Part shown: piece by piece, positions 63,800-64,000 of the stretch
How the letters are laid out: every line of letters starts with the position of its first letter
Numbering within the stretch: position 1 is the first letter of the stretch
NCBI GenBank assembly: GCA_902168205.1
Contig: CABHOK010000002.1
Location: 124,001 to 188,000 of the forward strand
Reading direction: 5' to 3'
Length of the DNA: 64,000 bases
DNA from: an uncultured Chitinophaga sp.
GTDB taxonomy: Bacteria > Bacteroidota > Bacteroidia > Cytophagales > Cyclobacteriaceae
Program-made: the position numbers and the translations under genes
Notes under the pieces: model-generated
Databases searched by the model: none
The model's input: the letters and a program-made list of their open reading frames with translations, nothing else
What the model was told of the DNA's origin: nothing

Positions 63800-64000
63800 T
63801 AAACCGTGAGCGTACGGATGCAGGTGTTTCTTATGCAGATCGTTTTTAGAAAACTCGCATAAAACTATACATTTGTCCTTTCGGTACGCCACTCTCTATA
63901 ACCAAATCAATTAATAACCCAAAAGAACACACGCACACGGGCCTATATTGTTGTTTGTTTGCTTATAGTCAAAATGACTAGCAGTGAATATGAGACAGCA
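63800..64000. other. Right edge, no gene seen
   Basis: The last 201 bases after the dehydrogenase stop contain no reading frame I would defend. They are probably the upstream region of a gene beyond the window. Confidence 0.5.

Overview
The window looks like a Bacteroidota chromosome, most likely a Cytophagales-type soil or freshwater bacterium. The evidence is a giant secreted protein with a type IX secretion (T9SS) C-terminal sorting domain, a PorE-like OmpA/beta-propeller protein, a FecI-type sigma factor with a FecR-like partner, an Atg22/UMF1-type permease, short-form AMP nucleosidase, and genes that mostly lack Shine-Dalgarno sequences. I saw no tRNA, rRNA, CRISPR array, prophage or complete IS. 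One RNA gene is clear: RNase P RNA at 41385-41771, minus strand.

Layout. 5-6283: a hybrid histidine kinase with three receiver domains and a divergent membrane GAF/coiled-coil protein that resembles its sensory half. 6534-10939: orphan FtsX-type permease, aldo/keto reductase and secreted ThuA-like protein. 10989-12951 (minus): ECF sigma factor, a 78-residue protein like only the cytoplasmic part of FecR, and a periplasmic TPR protein. 13104-16895: LacI regulator, UMF1 transporter, AMP nucleosidase and a stand-alone HsdR-N nuclease-fold protein. 16956-33418 (minus): six tightly packed genes, in transcription order a nucleotide-translocase-like/HEAT/cNMP-fold membrane protein, a protein with three TIR-like domains, a membrane-spanning nSTAND NTPase with WD40 repeats, an outer-membrane barrel, a surface lipoprotein and a 2075-residue T9SS cargo. 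Each cell layer from cytoplasm to surface is represented, and this is my main candidate for an undescribed system. 33658-35979: PorE-like protein, divergent from that operon.

36040-50637 is mostly housekeeping: queA, menC, an NmrA-like reductase, map, an NtrC-like response regulator lacking the usual sigma-54 loop and DNA-binding domain, rnpB, tamB with a DUF2279 gene, tsaD, a FlK-like thioesterase and smpB. An NlpC/P60 peptidase follows. 51460-57559 carries a REP-associated tyrosine transposase (RAYT) with matching palindromes, a PfkB kinase, a CGNR regulator with a PD40 lipoprotein, and a sialate O-acetylesterase. 57588-59189 holds four small envelope proteins of unknown function.

59300-62400 is repeat-rich: a second RAYT broken by one in-frame stop, three tandem units of about 232 bp that run into the 3' end of an XRE-family gene, and several long palindromes. 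An HNH endonuclease and a short-chain dehydrogenase close the window.

Across the whole window the tetramer TATA is conspicuously frequent, inside genes and in all three codon phases, including at the price of rare codons.
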